A stretch of 64,000 bases of DNA from Shewanella sediminis HAW-EB3 (GCF_000018025.1 NC_009831.1:3224001-3288000); one strand, 5' to 3'; counted from the stretch's first letter, positions 8,271-17,382 are shown. Notes: generated from the letters alone by a model not told the origin. Translations and numbers: made by a program.

Positions 8271-9458
8271 TTAAATAACGCCTAAAGCCTTAAAGGTAGC
8301 TTCACTTGGAAAACCATCTGCAACCAGCCCAACGCTCAGTTGAAACGCTCTTAATCCGGTTTTGGAGTTCCTGCCCATCACGCCGTCAGGCTTTCCTACA
8401 TCGAACCCTTTCTCATTTAACTTAGCCTGCAACGACTTGACACGCGCTCGACTTAAGTTGTCCTGCTTGGGTGGCTTAACGGCCAAACTTACCCCCCCAT
8501 TGATTCTGTCAGCCAGATGCCCAACCGCAATGGCGTAATACACAGAACGATTCCATCGCATGATCACATCAAAGTTCTTGTAGCCAAGAAATGCCGGACC
8601 GGTATGCCCCGCTGGCAGATAGAGTGCGGCGTTCATATCCGGTGTAGACAAAGAGGTCTTATCACTCTTAGTCACCCCAAGCTTTGCCCACTCGGCCAGA
8701 GGTTGAGCCTTGTCCTTACCCAGGTATCCATAACTGAAATCCTTTGGCAGTTTGACTTCACGGCCCCAACGTTCATTACGTTGCCAGCCGAGTTGATTTA
8801 AAAAGTTTGCCGCTGAGGTCAATGCGTCTGTGGTGCTGTTCCAAAGGTCGGCTTTACCATCGCCATCTCCATCGACGGCATATTTTGCATAAGCACTAGG
8901 CATAAATTGTGTGTGGCCCATAGCACCGGCCCATGAGCCAACCATCTGTGAGGACTCAAACTGATACTCCTCTTTAAGCTTCAAGGCTTTCATCAATTCG
9001 CCGGTGAAATATTTACTACGGCGAGGATCACAGGCCAGTGTAGCTAAAGAGTCGAGTACCGGCATTTTCCCTTTATAAGAGCCGAAGTTAGTTTCCAGCC
9101 CCCAAAACGCCATCAGATATTGTGGCGGTACTCCGTATTTCTGTGATAATTCATTGAGGAGTTCTCGGTTCTCTTTTAGTAACTTTCTCCCCTCCTTCAC
9201 GCGCCAGTCGGTCACCCTTTTGCTGAAATAGTTATCGAACGTTTGGCTAAACTCCGGCTGTTTCTTATCTAACTCGATAACTCGAGAGATATATTTTACC
9301 TTTGCCAAGGTGTTGTCTATGGTGTCTCTCGATAGCCCTTGCGCTTGCGCGGTCTCTTTAAGTTTAATAACACAAGAGGCAAAGTCATCGGCGCTGGCCG
9401 GCATTGCTGATAAGCTTGAAAAAAATAACAGGGAGGCTAACGGGACATGTTTAATCAA
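8271..9458 (-). CDS. Lytic murein transglycosylase, MltB-like with PG-binding domain
   Basis: 395-residue secreted enzyme that cleaves peptidoglycan glycan strands with 1,6-anhydro product formation. A Sec signal peptide ends at SASA (about residue 23), with no lipobox, unlike E. coli MltB. The SLT_2 domain (about 27-320) holds the catalytic Glu122 in FWGLETNFG and the motifs GSWAGAMGHTQFMP and DGDGDGKADLW. A C-terminal peptidoglycan-binding domain (about 335-392) has KLNEKGFDVGKPDGVMG. Periplasmic, soluble. Monocistronic. Confidence 0.92.
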   Translation of the reverse strand: MIKHVPLASLLFFSSLSAMPASADDFASCVIKLKETAQAQGLSRDTIDNTLAKVKYISRVIELDKKQPEFSQTFDNYFSKRVTDWRVKEGRKLLKENRELLNELSQKYGVPPQYLMAFWGLETNFGSYKGKMPVLDSLATLACDPRRSKYFTGELMKALKLKEEYQFESSQMVGSWAGAMGHTQFMPSAYAKYAVDGDGDGKADLWNSTTDALTSAANFLNQLGWQRNERWGREVKLPKDFSYGYLGKDKAQPLAEWAKLGVTKSDKTSLSTPDMNAALYLPAGHTGPAFLGYKNFDVIMRWNRSVYYAIAVGHLADRINGGVSLAVKPPKQDNLSRARVKSLQAKLNEKGFDVGKPDGVMGRNSKTGLRAFQLSVGLVADGFPSEATFKALGVI

Positions 9459-9649
9459 AATGAATACTCCAAGAATGCATAAAAAAGATATCGGCCTAAA
9501 AGAAAGTCAGGGCTATGGCCTGTAGCCGTTAGTACAGACCATAATAACGATAGAGACAGCAGATATTAAGTATTTATCCCGATTAAGTGAGATTAAATTG
9601 CAATTATTCTATTCTGCAAAAAATAGCCAGGTTAAATCTAAAGATTTTC

Positions 9650-9677
9650 TTGGAGATTGCGGCTCATGCCGTATAAT
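9650..9677 (+). promoter_or_regulatory. Sigma70-like promoter of the DUF2750 gene
   Basis: A perfect TATAAT (9672-9677) with TTGGAG (9650-9655) 16 bases earlier. The -10 ends 35 bases before the ATG. Confidence 0.55.
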
Positions 9678-9712
9678 GAGGCGGTTAAATATTCATACCT
9701 AAGAGACCTAAC

Positions 9713-10072
9713 ATGACTGAAACAAATCCATTACTTACCAGCTTTATCGAAAACGTAAAAGAACACCAAGCCGTCTGGGGACTGCAGGATGAAACTGGTG
9801 AAGGTTGGGTTGTATGTGACTCTTCTGAATACGAAGACACTGATGTTATGCCGTTATGGTCAACTGAAGCGCATGCAAAAGTACATTGCAGTGAAGAGTG
9901 GGCTAACTACCAGCCAGTCTCTATCACTCTGGTTGAGTTCCTGGAGTTTTGGGTGTCAGATCTTAACGACGATGGCGTACTTATCGGCACCGATTGGCAA
10001 GCCGAAAAAGAGTGTTTAGAAATTGATCCGATCGTACTTGCTCAGTCTTTGGTTAATATCGAAGAAGAATAA
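9713..10072 (+). CDS. DUF2750 family protein
   Basis: 119-residue acidic cytoplasmic protein. The segments VWGLQDETGEGWVVCDS, VMPLWSTEAHAK and LVEFLEFWVSDLNDDGVLIG are the layout of DUF2750. No catalytic motif or membrane segment is seen, and the family has no known function. AAGAGA lies ten bases before the ATG, with a good promoter upstream. Followed by a same-strand hypothetical gene after 117 bases. Confidence 0.82.
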   Translation: MTETNPLLTSFIENVKEHQAVWGLQDETGEGWVVCDSSEYEDTDVMPLWSTEAHAKVHCSEEWANYQPVSITLVEFLEFWVSDLNDDGVLIGTDWQAEKECLEIDPIVLAQSLVNIEEE

Positions 10073-10189
10073 AACAAGCTGAGTAACGCTTACTGAGCGA
10101 AAGATGCTTCTTAACCTTAACCACACTCCTCACAGGATAAATTACGGTTAAGAAGCCTGACTCCTCCCCCATGCTCGAGCTTAATATCC

Positions 10190-10855
10190 ATGCCTTCCCT
10201 ATCTCTTGTCGATATACCATTCGATTATCGCCATACCTGTTGGTTTTGCGCTGAGCCCTGTAACTGTACCTTTGAATACCACGCCACGGCGAGTACTCCA
10301 CATCAGAGTCTGAGCATCCCTGCCTGTAAAGAGTGCTTAAAACTGGCTAAGCTGAATCAACTCACTTCAATTTGGGACTGTCAGGTCGCGGTGAAAGATG
10401 AGCTTATGCGGATCTACGCTAAACACCTGGCGATCGGTATCAATTGGACAGAGCAAGAGCTCATCGACTCTGAGTTCTCCTGTAAAGTATTCGAAGGATT
10501 CAAGAAGAGTGCTTGGATGATGTACCTGATCGCCAAAGAAAGAGTCAATGCACCGGGTTGGCCATTGAGCGTTAATGGTATCCCGTTGGACAACGGGGGC
10601 TATGAGATGGGCTTTGAGTTTGATGGAGTCAAATATCGCTCTCTTTCAAAAGCGGTGAGCCATTACAGTCGCATCTTAGGGTTAGATAAACTGTTTTTTG
10701 AAGCCGTACTGTCACAGGTGGGCAGAAGTCGATTTGGCTATGCCGTTCGAATCAGCCGAATTAATATCGCTTCCCATAAAAGGGTCAAGCAACAGGTGCT
10801 GAAAGATATCGCTCTGGAGCAAGGGCAGCCACTGCAAAATGACACTTGGTTTTAA
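10190..10855 (+). CDS. Conserved hypothetical protein with zinc-binding-like cysteines
   Basis: 221-residue protein of unknown function. The N-terminus has CWFCAEPCNC (from residue 18) and CKECLK (from 46), two CxxC-type pairs that could bind one zinc ion. The rest is mixed alpha/beta without a motif I recognise; the middle has FEFDGVKYRSLSKAVSHYSR. No signal peptide. It is probably a Shewanella-group family, judged from recall only. Convergent with cheV, 35 bases apart. Confidence 0.7.
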   Translation: MPSLSLVDIPFDYRHTCWFCAEPCNCTFEYHATASTPHQSLSIPACKECLKLAKLNQLTSIWDCQVAVKDELMRIYAKHLAIGINWTEQELIDSEFSCKVFEGFKKSAWMMYLIAKERVNAPGWPLSVNGIPLDNGGYEMGFEFDGVKYRSLSKAVSHYSRILGLDKLFFEAVLSQVGRSRFGYAVRISRINIASHKRVKQQVLKDIALEQGQPLQNDTWF

Positions 10856-10890
10856 AAAGGCCATTATCTATGGCCTTTAAGCAGTACAGC

Positions 10891-11829
10891 TTAAACTATC
10901 TCTCTTAACTTCTGTTGCACCACATCCACGAGTAGATCGGGTTGGAATTTAGATATGAATCGGTCACAACCGACTTTTTCGACCATGGCCTTGTTAAAAC
11001 TGCCACTCAATGAAGTATTCAAGGTAATAAACAGATCGCTCATACGTTTATCACTACGGATCTCATGAGTCAGTTTATAGCCATCCATCTCGGGCATCTC
11101 GGCATCTGTGATCAACATTAAGATCTCATCCTGAACAGATTTCCCCTCATCGCACCACTTTTTCAAGACATTCAAAGCCTGCAACCCGTCTGAAGTTTCT
11201 AAGATCTCTATCCCTAAAGGCTCTAATGTCTCTTTAATCTGTCTACGAGCGGTAGACGAGTCATCGGCGATCAATATTCTGCGACCATGCATCTCGCTGA
11301 CCAGTGATTCATCGAGAACCCCTTCAGAGAGACGAATATCATAATGAATGATCTCCGCCAGCACTTTTTCAACATCAATAATTGAGACTAACTGGGTATT
11401 ACCTTCCGTTTCGATGCGAGTTATGGCGGTTAAGTAATTATTACTTCCTGCGGTCTTAGGTGGAGGTAAGATATCCCCCCAAGTCATGTTGACAATATGC
11501 TCGACCTTTCCAACTCTAAAGCCTTGTACACTTCGATTGTACTCGGTAATAATCAAGTTTGACTCTTGATCGTCTGACATAGGTTGAAAACCGATAGCCG
11601 CACGCAGATCGATAACCGGAATGGAGGTGCCTCGAATATTGGCAACCCCACTGATATGGGGATGACTGCCCGGCACAGCGCTTAATGCAGGGAGTTTAAC
11701 CACCTCTTTGACTTTAAAAACGTTAATTGCAAAAAGTTGAGTGGCATTTATTCGAAACAATAAAAGCTCTAACCTATTTTCACCAACGAGTTTTGTACGT
11801 TGATCAACCGAATCAAGAATTTTTGCCAT
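10891..11829 (-). CDS. cheV: Chemotaxis coupling protein CheV
   Basis: 312-residue fusion of a CheW-like coupling domain (about 20-160: LLFRINATQLFAINVFKVKE, VANIRGTSIPVIDL) and a CheY-like receiver (about 183-308). The receiver has the acidic pocket in ILIADDSS and the phosphoacceptor Asp in LITDAEMPEMDG. It links chemoreceptors to CheA and is thought to tune adaptation. It stands alone; an Aer-like receptor lies 12 kb away. Confidence 0.95.
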   Translation of the reverse strand: MAKILDSVDQRTKLVGENRLELLLFRINATQLFAINVFKVKEVVKLPALSAVPGSHPHISGVANIRGTSIPVIDLRAAIGFQPMSDDQESNLIITEYNRSVQGFRVGKVEHIVNMTWGDILPPPKTAGSNNYLTAITRIETEGNTQLVSIIDVEKVLAEIIHYDIRLSEGVLDESLVSEMHGRRILIADDSSTARRQIKETLEPLGIEILETSDGLQALNVLKKWCDEGKSVQDEILMLITDAEMPEMDGYKLTHEIRSDKRMSDLFITLNTSLSGSFNKAMVEKVGCDRFISKFQPDLLVDVVQQKLREIV

Positions 11830-12140
11830 AATACAACTCTCAAGGTGAAGGGATAATGGTTAGCAACCAAAATATTACTTATTAATTATAGCCTTTATCT
11901 TACCCACAGAACTGAGTTACAGATCTAATTAAAACAAATAAGTAGTCAAAGGCCGCAGAAGTGAGACACCCTGTTGATTACCTTCGGCTATCCAACGTTG
12001 CTTTAACCCCAGTTTGAAGGATCCCAAGGGAACTTCACACTAGCCAAGGTAAATCGGGTGACTATGATAAAAGCCGCCAGAAACGGCCAAAAGACTCACA
12101 AATTCTAACACTTATAATCATAAGTGACAGTTTTTCTAAC

Positions 12141-12410
12141 TTATACCAATTGCATTAAATATCTGACCATTCAGCGGGAGTTCAAAACCCTGTAGGCAAG
12201 GCGGGGGATTGAAGCTAATAGTTATTCTATATCTAAAGCCCCCAACGCAGTATAAAGGGCTTTGAAACCCGCACTACGTGAGCACCTCAGGATTTCCACT
12301 TCTGCTTTGCATTGCCTAAAAAGGGGGGAACCATTTCTTCGTCAATGCGCCTTGAATTGAAAAACCTGAGGGGCTCTGAATTGATTACATACTTAATGCA
12401 ACTGGTATTA
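12141..12410. mobile_element. MITE-like element with 22-bp terminal inverted repeats
   Basis: The left end TTATACCAATTGCATTAA and right end TTAATGCAACTGGTATTA are inverted repeats, 19 of 22 positions matching over the full arms (12141-12162 and 12389-12410). The inside is itself largely palindromic: GCGGGAGTTCAAAACCCT near 12174 pairs with AAAGGGCTTTGAAACCCGC near 12255. No ORF. Size, termini and lack of coding fit a non-autonomous element of the TATACCAAT type seen in Shewanella. A second, different member lies at 36953-37270. Confidence 0.7.
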
Positions 12411-12778
12411 GCCTGCAGCCAGTAAATAGCATCATTCATTTAAAATACGGGTTGACAAGGCCGGCGTTGACGATATAATAGCCACCGATTTTGAGATACC
12501 CTTGTAATTTTCTTTTGTTAGTCCGACTCCTCTCGTCACTGCCTCACAAAACACATTAATACACCCGGTTCAACATCTAATAGCTCGTCATTTTACTGTC
12601 ATAAATTTATGATTTAATTTGACTCGATTAAGCATATCTAATTCGCATTTGTTACAAACGTTAACATTTGAAGATAATATAAATGCTTGATTAAGCCGTT
12701 AAAGATGAGTAGTCTCGAAACACAAATAACACTCATCTTTCGCAAAAATGCTAAGGATATTTTATAGTTAAATACATG

Positions 12779-12794
12779 CTGCAAAGGTTTGCAG
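12779..12794. repeat. 16-base palindrome before the 57-residue gene
   Basis: CTGCAAAGGTTTGCAG has 7-bp arms around GG. It ends six bases before the AAAAAGGA ribosome site of the small gene. It could be an operator or a translation-affecting hairpin. Confidence 0.5.
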
Positions 12795-12817
12795 TAATAT
12801 AAAAAGGAATATGACAT

Positions 12818-12991
12818 ATGTCGTACAATATCAATGGTCATGAGATCACAGTAAATTTCCCGGTAGACTCTATCTCTTTAAATAAGTCTTCTATCGCTTT
12901 CACCGATAGCCAAGGGAAAAACAGACAAACCTTCTCTAAACGCACCGAAGCGTTATCGTTTATGAAATGGCTTTTATCAAGCAACAAATAA
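12818..12991 (+). CDS. 57-residue hypothetical protein
   Basis: Small ORF (start MSYNINGHEITVNFPVD, end MKWLLSSNK). AAAAAGGA lies nine bases before ATG 12818. The sequence reads like protein: alternating hydrophobic strands, then a basic stretch (SQGKNRQTFSKRTEA) and a C-terminal helix. An ATG at 12811 is in another frame and stops at once. No family recognised, no signal peptide. The upstream palindrome suggests regulated expression. Confidence 0.6.
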   Translation: MSYNINGHEITVNFPVDSISLNKSSIAFTDSQGKNRQTFSKRTEALSFMKWLLSSNK

Positions 12992-13319
12992 ATCATAGCG
13001 AAAAAGAAATGGATGATGATAAATAGTCTGTTTGCAATAAAACAAAGCAATACAATTAGTTAAAAATTAATGCCAATCGATACACTACCTCTCACTGGTA
13101 TCGAGTGACCCAAACTTCCACCGGAGAATGGGAACAGATAGGACTGACATCATTAAATCAGCTATCAGGCAGTAAAGTAACATCTACCTTTGGTTCAGGC
13201 TGTATCAATTTCACAGATACCCAGCCTGACCAAACGGTAAAAACCTCAATGATTTATCCTATCCTCTCAACAATATCTAGCTTCTTACTTCAATTTAAGA
13301 CCGCCCTGCAGATGTTGAA
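12992..13319. other. Intergenic stretch with a coding-like remnant
   Basis: From about 13070 to 13240 one plus-strand frame reads sensibly (for example SHWYRVTQTSTGEWEQIGL), running on to a stop at 13323. It has no good ribosome site and only a GTG at 13105 for a start, and the end overlaps the next gene's stop. It could be a decayed gene fragment, or chance. Confidence 0.3.
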
Positions 13320-14240
13320 TTAGCAGCCATATTTACGTTGATATCGAGGCAACATACTGACATTGCCCAGTAGCCCCCCCTGATGAAGGTACATGATAGG
13401 TGTTTTATCCATCGTCATATTCAGATAATGCTCTAGTGCCATCCAGCCTAAGGGATCATAGAGAAGTTCAAATTCGATACCTGTATTGCAGACCCGTTTC
13501 CACATATCAAAAAACTCTCGATAGAGCTTACCGAAATGAAATTTCTTGGGCATAGCAACAATCTCAGGATGATGCGCCACCTCACCACTGAGCATTTCGA
13601 ATTGATGTTTCAGGTATCCATCACCACCAACGGCAGCACAAGTTAAGACGCGAATGTCTAACCCCGAGCCAACAAAATATTTATTCAGAAATAAAGCAGT
13701 TGTACCGGTACCGGAAGGAAGAAATACGATGAGAGATGAAAGAGCCTGCTCCTTAAACCACTCGCAGATCTCCTCGGCAAGTTTAAACACGCCAAATTCA
13801 GCATAACCACACCTTCCCCCCTCAGGAACAAACACAGCATGCTCTTGATTCGGCAAAACTTGCTCCTCAATATAGGTCAAGGTATCACGTCCCTCTCGAT
13901 CACTCTGCTCGCTGAGATTAATGATATTGGCGCCATTTTGGCAAGCACTGACATAGTTGCCCTCTTTCTGTGTTTTTATGTGTGAGGCGATATGATCGAC
14001 ATAAAAGTCCAGCTGCCATCCTCTCAACTTCGCGAGCGCAGACATAGAGTAGAGTGAGTTAGCCTGAGCAGAACCATAGCCGATAACCTTATGAACATCC
14101 GGGAAGTCATGCTCGAGAAAATAGGCAAATTTGCGGGCCTTATTGCCGGAAAACTCCGGATGCAGAAGATCGTCTCGTTTAACAAAAATCTCTCTGTCAA
14201 ACATCTCAATGGAATCTACAGGGGTATGGGATAATTTCAT
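13320..14240 (-). CDS. PLP-dependent ACC deaminase / D-cysteine desulfhydrase family protein
   Basis: 306-residue fold-type II PLP enzyme. The N-terminal KRDDLLHPEFSGNKARK holds the Schiff-base lysine in SGNK. The phosphate-binding glycine-rich loop is FLPSGTGTTA. Family members deaminate 1-aminocyclopropane-1-carboxylate or desulfhydrate D-cysteine; which applies cannot be told here. The D-cysteine-type reaction is the commoner one in gammaproteobacteria. Two ATGs in tandem (14243, 14240). Alone between convergent or divergent neighbours. Confidence 0.85.
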   Translation of the reverse strand: MKLSHTPVDSIEMFDREIFVKRDDLLHPEFSGNKARKFAYFLEHDFPDVHKVIGYGSAQANSLYSMSALAKLRGWQLDFYVDHIASHIKTQKEGNYVSACQNGANIINLSEQSDREGRDTLTYIEEQVLPNQEHAVFVPEGGRCGYAEFGVFKLAEEICEWFKEQALSSLIVFLPSGTGTTALFLNKYFVGSGLDIRVLTCAAVGGDGYLKHQFEMLSGEVAHHPEIVAMPKKFHFGKLYREFFDMWKRVCNTGIEFELLYDPLGWMALEHYLNMTMDKTPIMYLHQGGLLGNVSMLPRYQRKYGC

Positions 14241-14445
14241 CATTCTGGAAACCTAAACTATTGAACAGACAAGTTTATCACTGTCGGCCTACCGAGCAAA
14301 ACCACTAAAAGCTGGTGATTTTCACTATCCGACAATCTGTAAAAAATAGAAAGTGCATATATTTCACAGGGTTGCTTAATTGGCATGTTTTTAGCTTATT
14401 AACTGTATAGCGCATTCTTTCTTTTGCCCTTATGAGGAGTTTTTA

Positions 14446-14853
14446 ATGGCAGTATTACGTTTAATCTTTAACATTGCATGGTTTGTTCTCGGCGGATTTG
14501 TTATGGGGTTAGCCTGGTGGATCGCAGGCTTACTCTGTTATATCAGTATTATCGGCATTCCATTTGGGCGAGCCTGTTTTGTCATCGGTGAAATGACCTT
14601 CTGGCCATTCGGGCAAGATCATATGAGTAGAAGCAGCCTGACAGGCAGTGAGGATATAGGTACAGGTGCATTTGGTACCGTTGGCAATATCGTCTGGTTT
14701 TTACTATTTGGGATCTGGCTTGCAATAGGTCACATTACTCACGCGTTGGCATGTTTCGTTACCATTATCGGGATACCTTTTGGTATTCAGCACCTGAAAT
14801 TAGCAATTTTAAGCTTAACCCCTATTGGGCAGACTGTTGTCACTAAGGCATAA
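14446..14853 (+). CDS. yccF: YccF-family inner membrane protein
   Basis: 135-residue membrane protein with two copies of the YccF motif (IIGIPFGRACFVIGEMTFWPFG near 36 and IIGIPFGIQHLKLA near 105). Each follows a hydrophobic segment, giving about four membrane spans. Function unknown. ATG is preceded by GAGGAG-like ATGAGGAGT. A perfect terminator follows the stop. Confidence 0.9.
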   Translation: MAVLRLIFNIAWFVLGGFVMGLAWWIAGLLCYISIIGIPFGRACFVIGEMTFWPFGQDHMSRSSLTGSEDIGTGAFGTVGNIVWFLLFGIWLAIGHITHALACFVTIIGIPFGIQHLKLAILSLTPIGQTVVTKA

Positions 14854-14864
14854 AACGACAATAA

Positions 14865-14896
14865 AAAACGCCGAATTAACTTTAATTCGGCGTTTT
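14865..14896. terminator. Terminator between yccF and the binding-protein gene
   Basis: Long stem AAAACGCCGAATTAA / TTAATTCGGCGTTTT, perfect over 15 bp, with A and T flanks on both sides. It is usable by both convergent genes. Confidence 0.92.
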
Positions 14897-14912
14897 ACTA
14901 TATGTAACAAAC

Positions 14913-15713
14913 CTATTTGCTGCCTGTTTTCACCTCTGACATATATTCATCCAGAATCGATGCAGCATCAATTTTCGATAAGCCAACATTAAACATATCT
15001 CGCCAGTAATGACCTTCAGGCGTATTTCTAAACGCGATAAACATCTGCTTTTCTTCGAGGGTCTTCTTGTTTATCTGTAACTTTCCTGCGAGTGACTTCA
15101 GCTCTTTTTGAGATAGCAGGTAGCCAAAAACGTGCAGATCGATGACTGCGGCATCGATGCGAGCGGTTGCCACCTTTTTTACGTTATGTTCATCAGAATT
15201 GACAACTTCGACCCTTTGGGTTCCCAGCTTAATCATGGCATCTAGCTCGGCCGTGTTTGTGTAATCTCTCACCACACCGAGCCGATACTGATTAAGGTCT
15301 GCGAGACTGGACCAGCTGATGGGATGCAGATGCTGTTCAACTAAGCCTAAAGGGCTGGCACCTAAAGGATCCGAAAATATAAATTCATCAGTTGGATAGC
15401 TATAAGCCGGTAGATATCCGATATATTTAGACTCGGGGCGGTTTACCATCCTTATGGCTCTGCTCCAGGGGAAAAAGCCAACAATAAGTTCATGCCCCAC
15501 CGCTCTCATTGCCGCACGAGTAATTGCAATAGTCGCTCCCTGCTTTTCTAAGGTACTGCCCGAGTAAGGAGGCCAGTGAAGCGAGGTCAAGTGAAGAGTG
15601 TCGGCTTTTGCCTCTGGCACGGCAAAGCTTCCGGCGAACAGCAAAAACTGACACAGAATAGCGATAAAAAGTATGTAGTTGCGTACGCCGCTTAACGCCC
15701 TCTTCCGACCGAT
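14913..15713 (-). CDS. Periplasmic amino-acid-type binding protein with no standard start codon
   Basis: Solute-binding family 3-like protein (SLHWPPYSG, FFPWSRAIRMV, YRLGVVRDYTN, IDAAVIDLHVFGYLL). In Shewanella many such orphan proteins occur without an ABC permease. The frame continues upstream of the only TTG (15644) into a textbook signal peptide: basic GRKRALSGVRN, hydrophobic YILFIAILCQFLLFAGSFA, then VPEAKA. No ATG, GTG or TTG precedes that signal before an in-frame TGA. GAAGGGG sits eight bases before an ATC codon at 15713, exactly where a start belongs. Either ATC is used, an ATG has mutated, or translation starts at TTG 15644 and the signal is lost. Confidence 0.7.
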   Translation of the reverse strand: MGRKRALSGVRNYILFIAILCQFLLFAGSFAVPEAKADTLHLTSLHWPPYSGSTLEKQGATIAITRAAMRAVGHELIVGFFPWSRAIRMVNRPESKYIGYLPAYSYPTDEFIFSDPLGASPLGLVEQHLHPISWSSLADLNQYRLGVVRDYTNTAELDAMIKLGTQRVEVVNSDEHNVKKVATARIDAAVIDLHVFGYLLSQKELKSLAGKLQINKKTLEEKQMFIAFRNTPEGHYWRDMFNVGLSKIDAASILDEYMSEVKTGSK

Positions 15714-15857
15714 GTCTAACGCCCCTTCAAAAAGTACTAATACTCAGTATAGCTGCAATATCAGGCAGACAAATTAAGCTTTGTTACAATTGTTGGCTGG
15801 TCTAAACGCGTTCAATAGTGAGAGAGTAATAACTTGAACCCCAAATCTGGAGAGGCA

Positions 15858-16085
15858 ATGTTACGTAAAACAGTGATAACGATAAGTGGGGGTGTACTCA
15901 CCTTAGCGGGCGCGGCTCTGTTAATTTTGCCCGGGCCTGCCTGGTTGCTGTTTCCCGTTGGTTTGGCCATCCTGAGTCTGGAATATCCTTGGGCGAAAGT
16001 GTGGTTGCGAAAGAGTCAACGTCAACTTCATGCTTCGGCAGCCTGGCTTGATAGAAAAATCCTATTAAGAAAAATGAAATCTTAA
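15858..16085 (+). CDS. PGPGW-type small membrane protein
   Basis: 75-residue membrane protein: one or two hydrophobic spans (VITISGGVLTLAGAALLILPGPAWLLFPVGLAIL), a PGPAW turn, then a basic amphipathic tail. It resembles the PGPGW putative transmembrane family. ATG 15858 has GGAGAGG immediately upstream; a TTG at 15834 would add eight residues and cannot be excluded. Function unknown. Confidence 0.78.
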   Translation: MLRKTVITISGGVLTLAGAALLILPGPAWLLFPVGLAILSLEYPWAKVWLRKSQRQLHASAAWLDRKILLRKMKS

Positions 16086-16315
16086 TCTGTAGCCCCTCCA
16101 TCTCCGACGCAGTTCACGGAAATGTAAATCTTTAGAGGTTAAACTGCTAGCCTGCCTGAGAATGGCAACCAGAACCGAGACACTCTTCACGAAAACCCAA
16201 TCCAAATCCACGATAGTCTCTATCGAAACAATGCGTTATCTATATTCCGTTCAGATTAATATGATGTCCACATTAAATAACCACATAAAAAACAAGTCTT
16301 AATGTGAGGTCTAAA

Positions 16316-17308
16316 ATGAAACTATTATCTCCCCTTTCTCTTGCAATCCTGGCTGCAATGAGCGCAGCACCTGCCGCAGCAAAAGAGCCAATTGAAATTA
16401 TCCAACCAGCAAAGATCACGGCACCAGAAAAAGTTGAATTGGGAAAGATGTTGTTCTTCGAGCCAAGGCTCTCAATGTCTGGTTTTATCTCCTGTAACTC
16501 ATGCCATAACCTATCGCTTGGCGGTGTCGATGCACTTCCAACCTCTATTGGACACAACTGGCAAGAGGGCCCGATTAACTCTCCTACGGTCCTGAATGCT
16601 GAATACGGTCTGGCACAATTTTGGGACGGGCGTGCAAAAGATCTCAAAGAACAAGCCGGTGGGCCAATCGCTAATCCTGGAGAGATGGGTTATACCCATG
16701 AGCTTGCCGTCTCAACTGTAAACTCCATGCCAGCCTACCAGACAAAGTTTGAAGCCATTTATGGTAAGAACTCGGTCAACATTGACAATATTACCGATGC
16801 CATCGCCGAGTTTGAAAAAACACTGGTTACGCCGAACAGTTCTTTCGATCTCTATCTTCAAGGAGAGCAGGACGCGATCACCGCCGAAGCAAAATCAGGT
16901 TATCAGCTCTTTAAAAATAAAGGTTGTACCAGCTGTCACAATGGACCCGCGGTTGGTGGCACCATGTATATGAAGATGGGACTAGTGAAACCGTTCCACA
17001 CTAAAAACCCGGCAGAGGGTCGCATCGCTGTAACTGGAAAAGAGGCCGATAAATATGTCTTTAAAGTTCCGACACTGCGCAATATCGAACTAACCTACCC
17101 TTACTTTCACGATGGTGCGACCTGGACCTTAGAGGAAGCGGTCAACACGATGGCTGATATTCAGCTTGGTCAGCAATTATCTGAGAAAGAGACAGTTGAG
17201 ATGGTGGCATTTCTTAAGTCGCTCACCGGAGAGCAGCCACAGATAGTGTTACCTATCCTGCCACCATCGAATGCGAATACACCTAAGCCCGTCCCTTTTG
17301 AAAAATAG
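16316..17308 (+). CDS. ccpA: Diheme cytochrome c peroxidase
   Basis: 330-residue periplasmic enzyme that reduces hydrogen peroxide with electrons from small c-type cytochromes. A Sec signal ends in AAPAAA (about residue 23). Two haem-binding sites: CNSCH (about residue 61) and CTSCH (about 207). The conserved stretches FWDGRAKDLKEQAGGPI and NPGEMG belong to the family, as does YFHDGATWTLEEAV. The frame extends to a GTG at 16304, but ATG 16316 has GAGG seven bases ahead. Such peroxidases often provide a periplasmic electron sink under low oxygen. Confidence 0.94.
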   Translation: MKLLSPLSLAILAAMSAAPAAAKEPIEIIQPAKITAPEKVELGKMLFFEPRLSMSGFISCNSCHNLSLGGVDALPTSIGHNWQEGPINSPTVLNAEYGLAQFWDGRAKDLKEQAGGPIANPGEMGYTHELAVSTVNSMPAYQTKFEAIYGKNSVNIDNITDAIAEFEKTLVTPNSSFDLYLQGEQDAITAEAKSGYQLFKNKGCTSCHNGPAVGGTMYMKMGLVKPFHTKNPAEGRIAVTGKEADKYVFKVPTLRNIELTYPYFHDGATWTLEEAVNTMADIQLGQQLSEKETVEMVAFLKSLTGEQPQIVLPILPPSNANTPKPVPFEK

Positions 17309-17355
17309 TATTTGTTAAATAGCAGATAGCATCATTAGAGAATGCCTGTTAAAAC

Positions 17356-17382
17356 AAAACGCCAGCAATATGCTGGCGTTTT
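17356..17382. terminator. Bidirectional terminator between ccpA and DUF6508 gene
   Basis: 12-bp perfect stem AAAACGCCAGCA / TGCTGGCGTTTT with a 3-base loop, between convergent stops. Confidence 0.92.

Larger units (their letters stand above)
11830..12817. other. Gene-poor 990-base stretch
   Basis: It holds the cheV upstream region, a MITE-like element (12141-12410) and about 400 AT-rich bases with no convincing ORF. A 16-base palindrome ends it, just before the 57-residue gene. No tRNA-like or obvious small-RNA structure was recognised apart from the element itself. Confidence 0.6.

Noticed and set aside
10053..10301. 82-residue minus-strand frame between DUF2750 and the hypothetical gene
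   Set aside because: Overlaps both genes, has no ribosome site, and does not resemble any family.
13105..13323. 72-residue plus-strand frame as a gene
   Set aside because: Starts at GTG without a ribosome site and ends inside the stop region of the convergent enzyme gene. Kept only as a possible remnant.
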